Shown here: positions 35,879-49,106 of the stretch, in pieces
How positions within the stretch are numbered: position 1 is the stretch's first letter
How the letters are laid out: the number at the start of each line of letters is the position of its first letter
NCBI RefSeq assembly: GCF_029395475.1
Contig: NZ_CP113917.1
Location: 1,860,001 to 1,924,000, forward strand
DNA: 64,000 bases
DNA from: Bifidobacterium sp. ESL0775
GTDB taxonomy: Bacteria; Actinomycetota; Actinomycetes; Actinomycetales; Bifidobacteriaceae
Reading direction: 5' to 3'
Notes under the pieces: generated by a model
The model's database searches: none
Told to the model about the DNA's origin: nothing
The model's input: only the letters and a program-made list of their open reading frames with translations
Position numbers and translations under genes: made by a program

Positions 35879-36826
35879 TCAGTCCTTGTTCTGCTTGCGC
35901 TGGGAAAGAAGCGTGATGGCTATCAGCACGACGATGAAGATGACCGCCATGGCGCTGGCGTAGCCGACATCCCCGTAACGCTGGAGCATCTTGTAAATCA
36001 GCACGCTCAACAGCTCGGAGGAACCTTGCGGGCCGCCTTGCGTCATCGCCCAGATGATGTCGAAGGTCCTGGCCGCGTCGATGACACGGATGACCAGCGC
36101 GCTGAAGAGCACGCCCCTGATGTTCGGGATGATGATGTGGATGACGATCTGCCACTTGTTGGCGCCCTCCACCGCGGCGGACTCGTAAAGGCTGCTGGGG
36201 ATGGATTGGATACCCGCCAGGAACATCAGCATCATGAACGGCGTAGTGAGCCAGATGTCCGCGATGATGCAGGATATCAGCGAAAGCCTTGAGTCGGAAA
36301 GCCATAATATGCTGCTGGTCGAATGGATCACGCCCAACTTCACCAGCAGGGTGTTGACGATGCCGAACTGGCTGCTGAGCATGAACTTCCACACCAGGCC
36401 GGCGACCAACGGCGCGATCATCAGCGGGGAAAGGATGAATGTCCTGATCGCCTTGAAGCCGCGGTATTTGTTGGTCAGGATCACCGCGAGCGCCAGGCCC
36501 AGGATGGTCTCGAAGCCGACGGCGATGATCACGTAGATCAGCGTGTGCCAGGAATCCGCCAGGAACTGCGAGGAAGTGAACGCCTTGATGTAGTTCTTCA
36601 GGCCCACGAACGTGCGGCCATCATAATTGTCCCCGACATTGAACAGGCTGTCATAGAAAAGTTTAAGCAGGGGGAACAGCAGGAACACGGCCATGAAGAT
36701 CCCGGCCGGCAGGAAGAACAGGCATACCGTCCTCTTGTCGAGCGTCGAGGAAAGCATCGTGTTCCGGTGCTTCTTGGCCACAGAACCATCGCCCGCCTGT
36801 ATCTGTGTTTTTTGTTTGTCTTTCAT
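35879..36826 (-). CDS. Sugar ABC transporter permease, MalF type (CUT1)
   Basis: This 315-residue partner permease has the N-terminal helix FFLPAGIFMAVFLLFPLLKLF and the EAA-like loop SLYESAAVEGANKWQI. Other helices match MalF/UgpA relatives. The start has GAGGAAAAT upstream. Gene order binding protein-MalF-MalG-hydrolase is classic for oligosaccharide import operons. The substrate is inferred from the flanking GH91 and GH32 genes. Confidence 0.93.
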   Translation of the reverse strand: MKDKQKTQIQAGDGSVAKKHRNTMLSSTLDKRTVCLFFLPAGIFMAVFLLFPLLKLFYDSLFNVGDNYDGRTFVGLKNYIKAFTSSQFLADSWHTLIYVIIAVGFETILGLALAVILTNKYRGFKAIRTFILSPLMIAPLVAGLVWKFMLSSQFGIVNTLLVKLGVIHSTSSILWLSDSRLSLISCIIADIWLTTPFMMLMFLAGIQSIPSSLYESAAVEGANKWQIVIHIIIPNIRGVLFSALVIRVIDAARTFDIIWAMTQGGPQGSSELLSVLIYKMLQRYGDVGYASAMAVIFIVVLIAITLLSQRKQNKD

Positions 36827-36861
36827 ATTTTCCTCGTTTGAAAAATGCGGGAGATGACCCA

Positions 36862-36903
36862 GGCCGCGCCCTCATAGGAGGTTTCTGGTTTTCGGGCACG
36901 GCC
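36862..36903 (-). other. Intercistronic stem-loop after the binding-protein gene
   Basis: GGCCG-C-GCCC pairs with GGGC-A-CGGCC across a 22-nt loop, in the 99-bp gap between the binding-protein and first permease genes. Such stems commonly stabilise binding-protein mRNA or partly stop transcription, giving more receptor than permease. It lacks a strong U-run. Confidence 0.5.
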
Positions 36904-36925
36904 CGGATCATGTCTCATTCACGCA

Positions 36926-38215
36926 TCACTCAGCAAGCAGCGAATCGACGGCCTTCTGGGTCTTGCCCAGCTCGCTTTCGGAATTCGCTCCCTTGAGCAC
37001 GCTCTGGACCATCGGGGAGAGGTTCTCGGTCTCGATCTGAGTCCACATCTTGGTCGCCGGGCGGTTCTGGGTCTGGGGAGCCGCCAACGTGGTCTCCAGG
37101 GCCTTCACATGCTCGTACTGCGGGTTGTTCTCGTACTTCTTGAACACGCTCTTGCGGGCCGCGACGCCCAGCGCCTTCATATAGCCCTCATTGTGGCTGT
37201 ACATGAACTTGAGGTACTTCTTGGCAGCGTCCTGCTTCTTGGAGTTCTTCATCACGACCTGGTACCAGGGTCCGGGGATGGCGCCGATTCCAGCGCTGCC
37301 GCCGATCATGGGAGCCGCGCCGACCTTATCGTTGCCGAGGGCCTTGGCGCTGGCCAGATAGAAATGACCCCAGGTCAGTTCCATGGCGATCTTGCCTTGG
37401 TTGAACATGTTCGAGATCTCGCTGGTGCCCAGTGAGAGGTAGTCGGAGGGGATGGACCCGTCCTTGACGAGGGACTGCATGTAGTCCAGCGCCTTGGCGT
37501 AGGCCTTGTCCTGCAGGTCGGACTTGCCGTCCTTGCCGATCACCAGGTTCTTCGCGCCCGCCTGGGTGGCGAACTCCAGCCAGCCGGTCACGGAATCGGC
37601 GCCGGTCTGCCCGATCAGGGCCGTGCCGTACATGCCGTCCTTGGTGAAGAACTTGGCCGCGTCGCGGTACTGCTCCCAATTGGTCGGAACCTTCAGGTCA
37701 TAGCCGTACTTCTGCTTGAACTCCTGCTGGTTCTGCGGGTTGTCGAACAGGTCCTTGCGATAGAGCATGACCTTGGAATTCGTCCAAGTCGGCACGCCCA
37801 TCATCTTGCCGTTGACCGTGGCGCCGTCCTTGAGCTTGGGCATCAGATCGGCCTCATCACTCTTGGAAAGCACGCCATCGACGGGAGAAAGCCCCTTGGC
37901 GAGCGCCGGGAACCACAGGACATCGATAACCGCCAGGTCATGGGTGGCCTTGCTCGAGTCCGTCTCGGCCTTCAGCTTGTCATACAAGCCGGAATACGGG
38001 GAGGTGTCGATCTTGATCTTGTAGCCGGATTGCTTCTCGAACTCGGCGGCGGTCTGGCGGGCGACCTTTTCGGCGGGGCCACCACCCTCGACCAGAATGC
38101 TCAGCGTCTTGTCTCCGCTTTCGCTCGAGTTCGAGGACCCGCAAGCGGATACGGACACCATCGTCGCGGCGGCGAGGGCAATCGCTGCCACGCTTTTCAT
38201 CGTATGTTTCATCAT
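36926..38215 (-). CDS. Sugar-binding lipoprotein of the ABC transporter
   Basis: This 429-residue extracellular receptor is of the CUT1 cluster-B type. The signal sequence has lipobox VSAC with the lipidated cysteine at 25. The mature part shows the family pattern SILVEGGGPAEKVARQTAAEFEK-like N-lobe start and the aromatic-rich AMELTWGHFYLA and GPWYQVVMKNS segments expected in sugar binders. The start has AGGAAAGG upstream. It is first in the operon and divergent from the GH91 gene, so one control region can serve both. Ligand identity (difructose anhydride or short inulin) is inference. Confidence 0.93.
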   Translation of the reverse strand: MMKHTMKSVAAIALAAATMVSVSACGSSNSSESGDKTLSILVEGGGPAEKVARQTAAEFEKQSGYKIKIDTSPYSGLYDKLKAETDSSKATHDLAVIDVLWFPALAKGLSPVDGVLSKSDEADLMPKLKDGATVNGKMMGVPTWTNSKVMLYRKDLFDNPQNQQEFKQKYGYDLKVPTNWEQYRDAAKFFTKDGMYGTALIGQTGADSVTGWLEFATQAGAKNLVIGKDGKSDLQDKAYAKALDYMQSLVKDGSIPSDYLSLGTSEISNMFNQGKIAMELTWGHFYLASAKALGNDKVGAAPMIGGSAGIGAIPGPWYQVVMKNSKKQDAAKKYLKFMYSHNEGYMKALGVAARKSVFKKYENNPQYEHVKALETTLAAPQTQNRPATKMWTQIETENLSPMVQSVLKGANSESELGKTQKAVDSLLAE

Positions 38216-38317
38216 TGAACCTTTCCTACAGGCGGAAACGTCCCGGTTCCCGTCTGAAATATGTCACCAGGCCTCGCATGGAAGTCTTGCCGACATCCCC
38301 TAGCCAGCACTATTGTT

Positions 38318-38327
38318 TAACCGGTTA
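38318..38327. promoter_or_regulatory. TAACCGGTTA palindrome, candidate LacI operator
   Basis: A perfect 10-bp palindrome inside GTTTAACCGGTTATC lies about 100 bp upstream of the binding-protein gene. The central AACCGGTT fits LacI-family operator geometry, and AACCGG recurs in the two other elements of this locus. Confidence 0.5.
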
Positions 38328-38467
38328 TCAGGAATGATCTAAAAGTATTCTCACGCTCAGCCTAAGAAATAATCCTCTCGCTCTCCTTTCGAGTTGACTT
38401 CATTGACTTTTGTAAAATCATTGTCATTTCAACTGACACCATGAGAATAACGCTGTTTTATTTTTAT

Positions 38468-38494
38468 GTCAACCGGATAATACATTGGTTAAAT
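38468..38494. promoter_or_regulatory. AACCGGATAATA element upstream of GH91
   Basis: GTCAACCGGATAATA continues into CATTGGTTAAAT, an imperfect inverted repeat of AACC and GGTT. The same 12-base core AACCGGATAATA occurs again just after the GH91 gene at 40068-40079. It is a candidate operator for the LacI-type regulator. Confidence 0.5.
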
Positions 38495-38504
38495 GCTAAA
38501 TCAG

Positions 38505-38545
38505 GGCGTTTTTAGCTGTTTTTCCTTCAAATAACGCCTTTTTTT
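38505..38545 (+). terminator. Terminator-like hairpin ahead of the GH91 promoter
   Basis: GGCGTT (38505-38510) pairs with AACGCC (38533-38538), directly followed by seven T residues on the plus strand. The stem is short. It lies upstream of the likely GH91 promoter, so it could insulate that promoter or end a short transcript. The remainder of 38216-38697 is A+T-rich with no gene seen. Confidence 0.4.
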
Positions 38546-38605
38546 GAAGAGAAACACCGTATTTTGAAAATAAATGAATTTCATTTTTTGTAATATATTA
38601 CTCGG

Positions 38606-38634
38606 TTGTCATATTGGCGTTTATCTACTATACT
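38606..38634 (+). promoter_or_regulatory. Promoter of the GH91 gene
   Basis: TTGTCA and TATACT are separated by exactly 17 bp, about 60 bp before the GH91 start. The palindrome GTAATATATTAC (38590-38601) sits immediately upstream of the -35 box. Confidence 0.65.
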
Positions 38635-38697
38635 CGGATTTGTTCAATGCCGAGATTACCTGCTTGACTCGTATCATTGTTGTATTAAGGAGTGCAA

Positions 38698-40056
38698 ATG
38701 ATATCCGAAAACCACTATGACGTGACCACTTGGCCCATAGGCGACGCCCATGAGGACATCGGAGCAGTGATCAACAGCATCATCGACGATATCAAGAAGC
38801 GCCAATCCTCCACGAACGGCGATCTGGGCAAGCCGGGGGCGGTGATCGACATCCCCGTCGGCGATTTCCATCTCAAGACCCAGGTGCGCATCGACATCAG
38901 CTACCTGAAAATCGAAGGATCCGGCCACGGCTTCGTCTCGTCGAGCATCCGTTACAACACGCCGAAAGAGGATTGGGGCACGTTGCACGAGGTCTGGCCT
39001 GGCGGGAGCCGGATCCTCGTCGACCTTGAGCCCTCCCCCGATGGGGACGAGCGGGACGGGGCCGCCTTCTACGTCGAACGGGACGGCGATCCGCGCATCA
39101 GCTCGGTGGAATTCTCCAATTTCTGCATAGACGGCCTCCACTTCACCGGCGACGACGAGAACCGGCAGGACCCGGAGAACACCTACCTGAACGGAAAAAC
39201 CGGCATCTATATCGCCTCGGCGCAGGATTCCTTCAGAATCAACGACATGGGGTTCGTTTATCTCGAGCATGGGGTGACGATTTACGACGCGGACGCGCTG
39301 AGCATCCACGACAACTTCATCGCGGAATGCGGAAACTGCATCGAGCTGCGCGGCTCCGGGCAGGCCTCGAAGATCACCGATAATCTCATCGGCGCCGGAT
39401 ACCGGGGCTATTCCATGTACGCGCAAAACTTCGGAGGACTCTTAATCAGCGGCAACAACGTGTTCCCCAGGGGCGCGAGCACCATCTGCTTCGATGGTGT
39501 CATACGTTCATCGATCACCGGCAACAGGCTTCACGCCTTCTACCCGGGCATGATCGAGCTGCGCCACGGAAGCTCGGAGAACCTCATCGCCGCCAACCAC
39601 CTCTATCGGACCACGGAGCCCTGGCCCCCGATGAAGCGATACGACAACGGCTTGGATGACCGGCATGGGCTAATCCGCGTCGACGGCAGCAACAATTCCA
39701 TCATCGCCAACCACGTTTCCGCCTCGCTCAACGCCGCAGACATCAAGCCGCAGGGCGCAAAACCGGTGATCATCCGCTTGGTGGAGGGCAACGGCAATTA
39801 CATCGCGTCCAACCACCTGCTGGCCCTGACCCAGGGAATCAGCGAAAGCGGCGATGACAACGACCAGTCCTGCTTCTCAGCGCAAGTGGAGTCGACGCTG
39901 TCGAACAAGGCCGCGACGACGGTGCCGACGATCAACATCCAAGTCGATGGCGCTTCCGCGGCCAACACGATCCTGGATTCGGCAACCGCCGACCAAGCCG
40001 TCGTGGACACCTCGAAAAACGCGTTCAGGCCGCTTCCGGCTGTGCCGACGATATAA
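38698..40056 (+). CDS. GH91 enzyme: difructose anhydride hydrolase or inulin fructotransferase
   Basis: This 452-residue right-handed beta-helix protein is of family GH91. Remembered family blocks are all present: YDVTTW near the start, IGAVINSIIDDIKKRQ, GFVYLEHG, AECGNCIELRG, FYPGMIEL and NGLDDRHG. The catalytic pair spaced by 11 residues is kept as D199 (DADALS) and E210 (IAECGN). GH91 members either convert inulin to difructose anhydride or hydrolyse the anhydride to inulobiose. There is no signal peptide, and sugar import plus GH32 genes sit beside it. An intracellular hydrolase role is therefore favoured over the secreted fructotransferase role. ATG 38698 follows AAGGAG. It is divergent from the transporter operon. 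Confidence 0.87.
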   Translation: MISENHYDVTTWPIGDAHEDIGAVINSIIDDIKKRQSSTNGDLGKPGAVIDIPVGDFHLKTQVRIDISYLKIEGSGHGFVSSSIRYNTPKEDWGTLHEVWPGGSRILVDLEPSPDGDERDGAAFYVERDGDPRISSVEFSNFCIDGLHFTGDDENRQDPENTYLNGKTGIYIASAQDSFRINDMGFVYLEHGVTIYDADALSIHDNFIAECGNCIELRGSGQASKITDNLIGAGYRGYSMYAQNFGGLLISGNNVFPRGASTICFDGVIRSSITGNRLHAFYPGMIELRHGSSENLIAANHLYRTTEPWPPMKRYDNGLDDRHGLIRVDGSNNSIIANHVSASLNAADIKPQGAKPVIIRLVEGNGNYIASNHLLALTQGISESGDDNDQSCFSAQVESTLSNKAATTVPTINIQVDGASAANTILDSATADQAVVDTSKNAFRPLPAVPTI

Positions 40057-40063
40057 GCGGTAT

Positions 40064-40092
40064 GTGAACCGGATAATATGACCGGTTTACAT
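40064..40092. promoter_or_regulatory. AACCGG inverted repeat just after GH91
   Basis: GTGAACCGG-N11-CCGGTTTAC is an inverted repeat with one mismatch, 8 bp past the GH91 stop. It shares AACCGGATAATA with the element upstream of GH91. Either it is an auxiliary operator allowing looping across the gene, or a weak stem-loop. Confidence 0.5.
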
Positions 40093-40098
40093 CAAAAA

Positions 40099-40149
40099 AT
40101 GGTTTTGCCCCGGATTCATTCATACGATATGAATCCGGGGCAAAACCAT
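40099..40149 (-). terminator. rpoC terminator, 21-bp perfect stem
   Basis: Arms 40099-40119 and 40129-40149 are perfectly complementary over 21 bp (core TTTTGCCCCGG) with a 9-nt loop. On the minus strand the stem is followed by six T residues, marking the end of the rpoBC transcript about 70 nt after the rpoC stop. GH91 read-through from the other side would also meet it. Confidence 0.92.
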
Positions 40150-40220
40150 GTAAAACCCGTTACCCCGCGTTGGCGGACCGACCTTATGTGGCCGATCCAC
40201 CTTCAGCGGGATTCGTTCGG

Positions 40221-43200
40221 TCAGGCCTGCGAGGCGGAATCGTCCGTTCCGCTGCCTGAGTTGGCGTCAGAGCCAGCGCCGAAATCAGTGTCGCCACCGA
40301 GCTCGCTGGCACCGCCCTGGTCGTTCAGGAAGTCATCGGGGTTGAAGTCGTCGCCGAGCTTCAGGTCGCCGAAGTCGATGTTGGAGAAGTCCACATCGTC
40401 CATGCCGCCTTCGCCGAACTCGCCGTTCGCGTTGTCGCCGCCCAAGCCGAAGTTCGGGTAGATGGTGTCGCGGATGGCCTTGTCGGGCTCGACCGTCGCG
40501 TTGCGGTAACGCGCCAGGCCGGTGCCGGCGGGGATGAGCTTGCCGATGATGACGTTCTCCTTCAAGCCCTTGAGCTCGTCGGACTTCTGCTCCAGCGCGG
40601 CCTCCGTAAGCACACGGGTGGTCTCCTGGAACGAAGCGGCGGAGAGCCAAGAATCAGTGGCCAGCGAGGCCTTGGTGATGCCCAGGAGCTCCGGACGGCC
40701 GGCCGCGGGCTTGCCGCCAGCCTTCACCGCGTTCATGTTGGCGTCGCGGAACTTGGCCTGGTCGACCAGCTCGCCGGGCAAGAGACTCGTGGTGCCGGAA
40801 TCGATCACCGTGATGCGGCGAAGCATCTGGTGGACGATGACCTCGATGTGCTTGTCGTGGATGTCCACGCCCTGGGAGCGGTACACGTCATGCACGCCCT
40901 CGACGATGTTGACCTGAGCCGCGCGGGGTCCCAAGATGCGAAGGATCTTCTTCGGATCGACGGAGCCTTCGATCAGCTGGGTGCCGGTGTCGACGTGGTC
41001 GCCGTCCTTGACCAAGAGCGGCGCGCGACGGGTCACCGGATAGGTGATCGGCTCGATGGTCGTGTCGTCCGGGGTCAGCGTGACCTGGCGGCCGTGGTCG
41101 GAATCCTCGACCTTGACGGTGCCGGGATACTCCGTGATCGGCGCCTCGCCCTTAGGCGTACGCGCCTCGAAGAGCTCGGTGACACGGGGAAGACCCTGGG
41201 TGATGTCGGACGCGGAAGCGACACCGCCGGAGTGGAAGGAACGAAGCGTCAGCTGCGTGCCAGGCTCGCCGATGGACTGCGCCGCGACGACGCCGACGGC
41301 CTCGCCGACATCGACCAGGCGGTTGGTGGCCAGCGACCAGCCATAGCATTTCGCGCACACGCCGCGCTTGGACTCGCAGGTCAGCACGCTGCGCGCCTTG
41401 ACCTCTTCGACGCCATGCGCGACCAGATCACGCAACACATCCATGGACAGGGCATCGCCGCGCTTGTAAAGCACGGTCTTGCCGTCCTTGGGGTCGATGA
41501 CGTCGTTGGAGAGCAGACGGGAGTAAGGACCGCCGTCAGCGTCCTTGACGAGCACGAGATTGCCGTCCTCATCGCGGTCGGCGATCTTCATCGGCAGTCC
41601 CTTCTTGGTGCCGCAATCCTCCTCGCGCACGATGACCTCCTGGGCCACGTCCACGAGACGACGGGTGAGGTAGCCGGATTCCGCGGTACGAAGCGCGGTA
41701 TCGGCCAGACCCTTGCGGGCGCCGTGCTGGGAGATGAAGTACTCCAAGACGGAGAGGCCCTCACGGTAGTTGGACTTGACGGGGCGGGAGATGATCTCGC
41801 CCTTCGGGTTTGCCACAAGACCACGCATGCCGGAGATCTGGCGGATCTGCATCCAGTTGCCACGGGCCCCGGACTGGACCATGATGTTGACGTTGTTGTC
41901 GTCCTTGAAGTTATCACGCATGGCGTCCGCGACCTTGTCGGTGCATTCGGTCCACAGGTTGATGAGCTCCTGGCGGCGTTCCTCTTCGGTCAACAGACCC
42001 ATGTCGTACTGGTCGTTGACCTTGTCGGCCTGGCCTTCGTAGTCATGGATGATCGAGAGGCGTTCCGGCGGCTCGACGATGTCGGAGAAGGACATTGTGA
42101 CGCCCGACCAAGGAGCGCGGGTGAAGCCGAGGTCCTTCAGGGCGTCCAAGGTCGCTGCCACCTGGGCGGTGGAATAACGCGTGGCGATGTCGTCGACGAT
42201 CGTGGAGAGCTTGCCCTTGGCGACCTGCTCGTTGATGTACGGGTAGTCGACCGGCAGGGTCTCGTTGAACTTCAAGCGGCCGTAGGAAGTGGCGAAGAGG
42301 ACGGAACCGTCCTTGAAACGCTCTTCCTTCACGACGTCGGGGCTGCCCGGCTCGGGGTCCACGACCTTGAGCTCGCCCGGCTCCCAATCGGTGGGAAGCA
42401 CGAAGTCCTTGGGCAGGCGCACGAGCACCTTGGCCTGGGTGTCGACGTCATGACGGTCGACGGCCATGCGCAGCTCCTCGGGGGAACCGAGCACGCGACC
42501 CTGGCCCTTGGCGCCTTCCACCACGGTGGAAAGGAAGTAGAGACCCAGAATCATATCCTGGGAAGGCATGGTGACGGTGTGGCCGTCTGCCGGCTTCAGG
42601 ATGTTGTCGGAAGCCATCATCAGGGAGCGGGCCTCAGCCTGCGCCTCGACGCTCAGCGGAAGGTGGACGGCCATCTGGTCGCCATCGAAGTCCGCGTTGA
42701 AGGCCGCGCACGCCAGCGGCGGCAGGTGGATGGCCTTGCCCTCGACCAGAATCGGCTCGAAGGCCTGAATGCCGAGCCTGTGCAGCGTAGGTGCACGGTT
42801 CAGAAGCACCGGGTGCTCGGAAATAACGTCTTCAAGCACGTCCCAAACGGACGAATCCTGACGATCGACCAGACGCTTGGCGCTCTTCATGTTCTGCGCG
42901 TAGTTCTGGTCCACGAGCTTCTTGATGACGAAGGGCTTGAAGAGCTCCAAGGCCATCGGCTTGGGGAGACCGCACTGGTGCATGCGCAGCGACGGGCCGA
43001 CGACGATCACGGAACGACCGGAATAATCCACGCGCTTGCCGAGTAGGTTCTGGCGGAAACGGCCCTGCTTGCCCTTGAGCATATCGGAAAGCGACTTCAG
43101 CGGGCGGTTGGAGGCGCCGGTGACCGGACGGCCACGACGGCCGTTGTCGAACAGGGAGTCGACGGCTTCCTGCAGCATGCGCTTCTCGTTGTTGAGCATG

Positions 43201-44297
43201 ATCTCGGGGGCGCCGAGCTCGATGAGCCTCTTCAAACGGTTGTTGCGGTTGATGACGCGGCGATAGAGATCGTTCAGGTCGGAGGTGGCGAAACGGCCGC
43301 CATCGAGCTGGACCATCGGGCGCAGGTCCGGAGGGATGACCGGAATGGCGTCAAGCACCATCGCCTCGGGCTTGTTGTCCGTGGTGAGGAAGGCGTTGAC
43401 GACCTTCAAACGCTTGAGGGCGCGGGCCTTGCGCTGGCCCGAGCCGCTGTCGATCTCTTCGCGCAGCTCCTTGGCGGCGCCTTCGAGGTCGAAGTCCTGC
43501 AGGCGCTTCTTGATGGCCTCGGCACCCATGGAGCCTTCGAAATAGTCGCCGTAGCGGTCGACCATTTCCTGCCACAGGTCGACGTCGCCTTCCATGTCGC
43601 CCGGCTTCAAGGTCTTGAAGCGGTCGAACACGGCGGCGAGGCGCTGCGCCTGGTCGTCGTAGCGCTGGCGGATGGCCGCCATCTCGCGCTCGGCGGAGTT
43701 GCGGATCTTGGTCTTGGCGCTGCCCTTGGCCTCACCACTCGCCTCGAGCTCGGCCATGTCGGCCTCAAGCTTCTTGGCGCGCTCCTCGATCTCGTTGTCG
43801 CGGCGCTTGTTGAGCTGCGCGATCTCGGTGTCGAATTCGTCCTGCAGATCCGGCAGATCCTGCTGGCGCTGCTCCTCATCGACGCTCGTGACCATGTAAG
43901 CCGCGAAATAGATGACCTTCTCGAGGTCCTTCGGCGCGATGTCGAGCAAATAGCCCAAGCGGCTCGGCACACCCTTGAAGAACCAGATGTGTGTTACCGG
44001 CGCGGCCAGCTCGATGTGGCCCATGCGCTCACGGCGGACGCGGGATTTGGTGACCTCCACGCCGCAGCGCTCGCAGACGATGCCCTTGAAACGGACGCGC
44101 TTGTATTTGCCGCAGGCGCACTCCCAGTCGCGGGTCGGTCCGAAGATCTGCTCTCCGAACAGGCCGTCCTTCTCAGGCTTCAAAGTTCTATAGTTGATGG
44201 TTTCCGGCTTCTTGACCTCGCCGTAGCTCCAGTTGTGGATGTCCTCGGTGGTGGCGAGTCCGATCCTCAGTTTGTCAAATGCGTTGACGTCCAGCAC
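40221..44297 (-). CDS. rpoC: RNA polymerase beta' subunit
   Basis: This 1358-residue catalytic subunit of RNA polymerase carries the active-site loop NADFDGDQM (Mg-binding aspartates), the N-terminal zinc cysteines [20 protein letters not shown] and the second zinc site [13 protein letters not shown]. The actinobacterial start is taken as GTG 44297 ([10 protein letters not shown]), preceded by AGGAC. The open frame extends to a TTG at 44327. The C-terminus ends in an acidic, Gly/Ser/Asp-rich tail of about 70 residues. It lies downstream of rpoB with a 109-bp gap. Confidence 0.98.
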   Translation of the reverse strand: MLDVNAFDKLRIGLATTEDIHNWSYGEVKKPETINYRTLKPEKDGLFGEQIFGPTRDWECACGKYKRVRFKGIVCERCGVEVTKSRVRRERMGHIELAAPVTHIWFFKGVPSRLGYLLDIAPKDLEKVIYFAAYMVTSVDEEQRQQDLPDLQDEFDTEIAQLNKRRDNEIEERAKKLEADMAELEASGEAKGSAKTKIRNSAEREMAAIRQRYDDQAQRLAAVFDRFKTLKPGDMEGDVDLWQEMVDRYGDYFEGSMGAEAIKKRLQDFDLEGAAKELREEIDSGSGQRKARALKRLKVVNAFLTTDNKPEAMVLDAIPVIPPDLRPMVQLDGGRFATSDLNDLYRRVINRNNRLKRLIELGAPEIMLNNEKRMLQEAVDSLFDNGRRGRPVTGASNRPLKSLSDMLKGKQGRFRQNLLGKRVDYSGRSVIVVGPSLRMHQCGLPKPMALELFKPFVIKKLVDQNYAQNMKSAKRLVDRQDSSVWDVLEDVISEHPVLLNRAPTLHRLGIQAFEPILVEGKAIHLPPLACAAFNADFDGDQMAVHLPLSVEAQAEARSLMMASDNILKPADGHTVTMPSQDMILGLYFLSTVVEGAKGQGRVLGSPEELRMAVDRHDVDTQAKVLVRLPKDFVLPTDWEPGELKVVDPEPGSPDVVKEERFKDGSVLFATSYGRLKFNETLPVDYPYINEQVAKGKLSTIVDDIATRYSTAQVAATLDALKDLGFTRAPWSGVTMSFSDIVEPPERLSIIHDYEGQADKVNDQYDMGLLTEEERRQELINLWTECTDKVADAMRDNFKDDNNVNIMVQSGARGNWMQIRQISGMRGLVANPKGEIISRPVKSNYREGLSVLEYFISQHGARKGLADTALRTAESGYLTRRLVDVAQEVIVREEDCGTKKGLPMKIADRDEDGNLVLVKDADGGPYSRLLSNDVIDPKDGKTVLYKRGDALSMDVLRDLVAHGVEEVKARSVLTCESKRGVCAKCYGWSLATNRLVDVGEAVGVVAAQSIGEPGTQLTLRSFHSGGVASASDITQGLPRVTELFEARTPKGEAPITEYPGTVKVEDSDHGRQVTLTPDDTTIEPITYPVTRRAPLLVKDGDHVDTGTQLIEGSVDPKKILRILGPRAAQVNIVEGVHDVYRSQGVDIHDKHIEVIVHQMLRRITVIDSGTTSLLPGELVDQAKFRDANMNAVKAGGKPAAGRPELLGITKASLATDSWLSAASFQETTRVLTEAALEQKSDELKGLKENVIIGKLIPAGTGLARYRNATVEPDKAIRDTIYPNFGLGGDNANGEFGEGGMDDVDFSNIDFGDLKLGDDFNPDDFLNDQGGASELGGDTDFGAGSDANSGSGTDDSASQA

Positions 44298-44349
44298 TAT
44301 GTTGTCCTGTCTTCCAATTGGTAACAATTACGATTTTCGGCCGGCTTGC

Positions 44350-44377
44350 GGGCTTGACACTTTTATTCGCCAAGCCC
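44350..44377 (-). other. Stem-loop in the rpoB-rpoC gap
   Basis: GGGCTTG and CAAGCCC form a 7-bp stem around a 14-nt loop, extendable with GGCTT/AAGCC outside. There is no U-run, so it is more likely a processing or stability element than a terminator. Confidence 0.4.
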
Positions 44378-44406
44378 TGGCTAAGCCGTATGTTTTAGCG
44401 TTGCCT

Positions 44407-47973
<3,567 letters not shown>

Positions 47974-48103
47974 TGGACGTTCCTTATCGCTCGCTAGTTC
48001 TTTGAATATTCATATCGAGGAAACGCGCCGCAAACGGCTACACTACGCGGGCGCTTCGTCGTTAGAGCATGCCCGCAATATGACACACCTTATGCAAAGT
48101 TTC

Positions 48104-48115
48104 ATTCTAGCATAG
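48104..48115 (-). promoter_or_regulatory. Candidate rpoB promoter (extended -10)
   Basis: On the minus strand TATGCTAGAAT reads as an extended -10 (TGC-TAGAAT) about 130 nt ahead of rpoB, without a good -35 box. It would give a leader of about 120 nt. No other feature is apparent in 47974-48237. Confidence 0.35.
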
Positions 48116-48237
48116 ATGTGGACATTCCACCATACATCTTCAAGGCAAAATGGAAAATATGGGAACGATTGAATAGCCCTTTTACGAATCGGCCAAGTTT
48201 GCTGGATTACCTTATATATAAAATATAACCTAACCGG

Positions 48238-49041
48238 TTATTTGACGACGACGGGAACCTTCTCGCTCTTGACGCTCGGCTGGTCTTTCAGGCTCAGTTG
48301 GGCCATGTACGTGCCGCGTTTCACTCGCGGAAGCTGATCGTCGGGTACGCAGGTGGAACCGGTTTTGTCGGCAGGCCATGTGATTTTCTGCTCGTCCTTG
48401 TCTCCCTTGGCCATCAGCAGTTTGCGGGAATCCGCGGGGCAGGCGGCGGAACTCCAGATAGTCTCACCGCTGGAAGCTGTATTAGCGTCCGAATTGGAAT
48501 TCGATTTGGAATCTGAACCTTGTTTGGAATCTGCACCCGAACCGTTGCCCGAATCCGAATCGGCAATCGAGGAAATGGTGAGGATACGCGAGGCGTTCGA
48601 AGCATCGACCAAGCAGGAACCGGAACCTTCGTAACGAATCGTCGCCTTGAAATCAAGCGAGCCGCCGACCTCGACACTTTGCGAAACGGGACTCAACTCA
48701 AGCTTCACGTCCTTGGCTCCGCATTTCTTGACGCTGCTTTGGTCAGCGTTCCCGTTTTGATTGTTCTTATCGGATTTTTCCGACTTGGCATCGCCGGAAC
48801 CATTCGATTTCTTCGGTTTCGGGCTCTTTTTATGGGACTTGGCAATCGACGAACTCGAGGCTATATGCCCGGCCTGTGGAACGATGACCTTGGTAACAAG
48901 CGCGTACACCCCGAAGCCGACCAGCGCCAGAATCACCAGTGCCGCAACGCCTACGACGATACGCCGGCGAAGATAGACGCGCTGCATCTGCTTGCTGGGC
49001 TTGCCTTTGGTCGGGCGCTTCTGCGGCTGCTGAGAGGTCAT
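48238..49041 (-). CDS. Single-pass membrane protein with extracellular Cys-containing domain
   Basis: I do not recognise a named family in this 267-residue protein. A basic cytoplasmic N-terminus (about 1-27) precedes one helix (about 28-52), then a Lys/Ser/Asn-rich linker. A beta-rich extracellular domain (about 105-267) follows with four cysteines, probably two disulfides, interrupted by a Ser/Asp/Asn-rich insert (about 165-190). The start has GTGAGGT upstream. Located upstream of rpoB on the same strand but separated by 264 bp, it is likely an independent unit. Similar small anchored proteins are common in bifidobacteria. Its function is unknown. Confidence 0.7.
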   Translation of the reverse strand: MTSQQPQKRPTKGKPSKQMQRVYLRRRIVVGVAALVILALVGFGVYALVTKVIVPQAGHIASSSSIAKSHKKSPKPKKSNGSGDAKSEKSDKNNQNGNADQSSVKKCGAKDVKLELSPVSQSVEVGGSLDFKATIRYEGSGSCLVDASNASRILTISSIADSDSGNGSGADSKQGSDSKSNSNSDANTASSGETIWSSAACPADSRKLLMAKGDKDEQKITWPADKTGSTCVPDDQLPRVKRGTYMAQLSLKDQPSVKSEKVPVVVK

Positions 49042-49106
49042 ACCTCACCAGTGTAAACGACCTTGCTGAACTTGGGATTTAAAACCCAGATACGTCCGGC
49101 AATCTT

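Noticed and set aside
40830..43046. 738-codon open frame antisense to rpoC
   Set aside because: Shadow of a G+C-rich conserved gene; its residue pattern mirrors rpoC codon positions and resembles no protein.
48230..48239. TAACCGGTTA next to the membrane-protein gene, matching the GH91-locus palindrome
   Set aside because: It overlaps the stop codon end of an unrelated gene, so a chance 10-mer is more likely than an operator.
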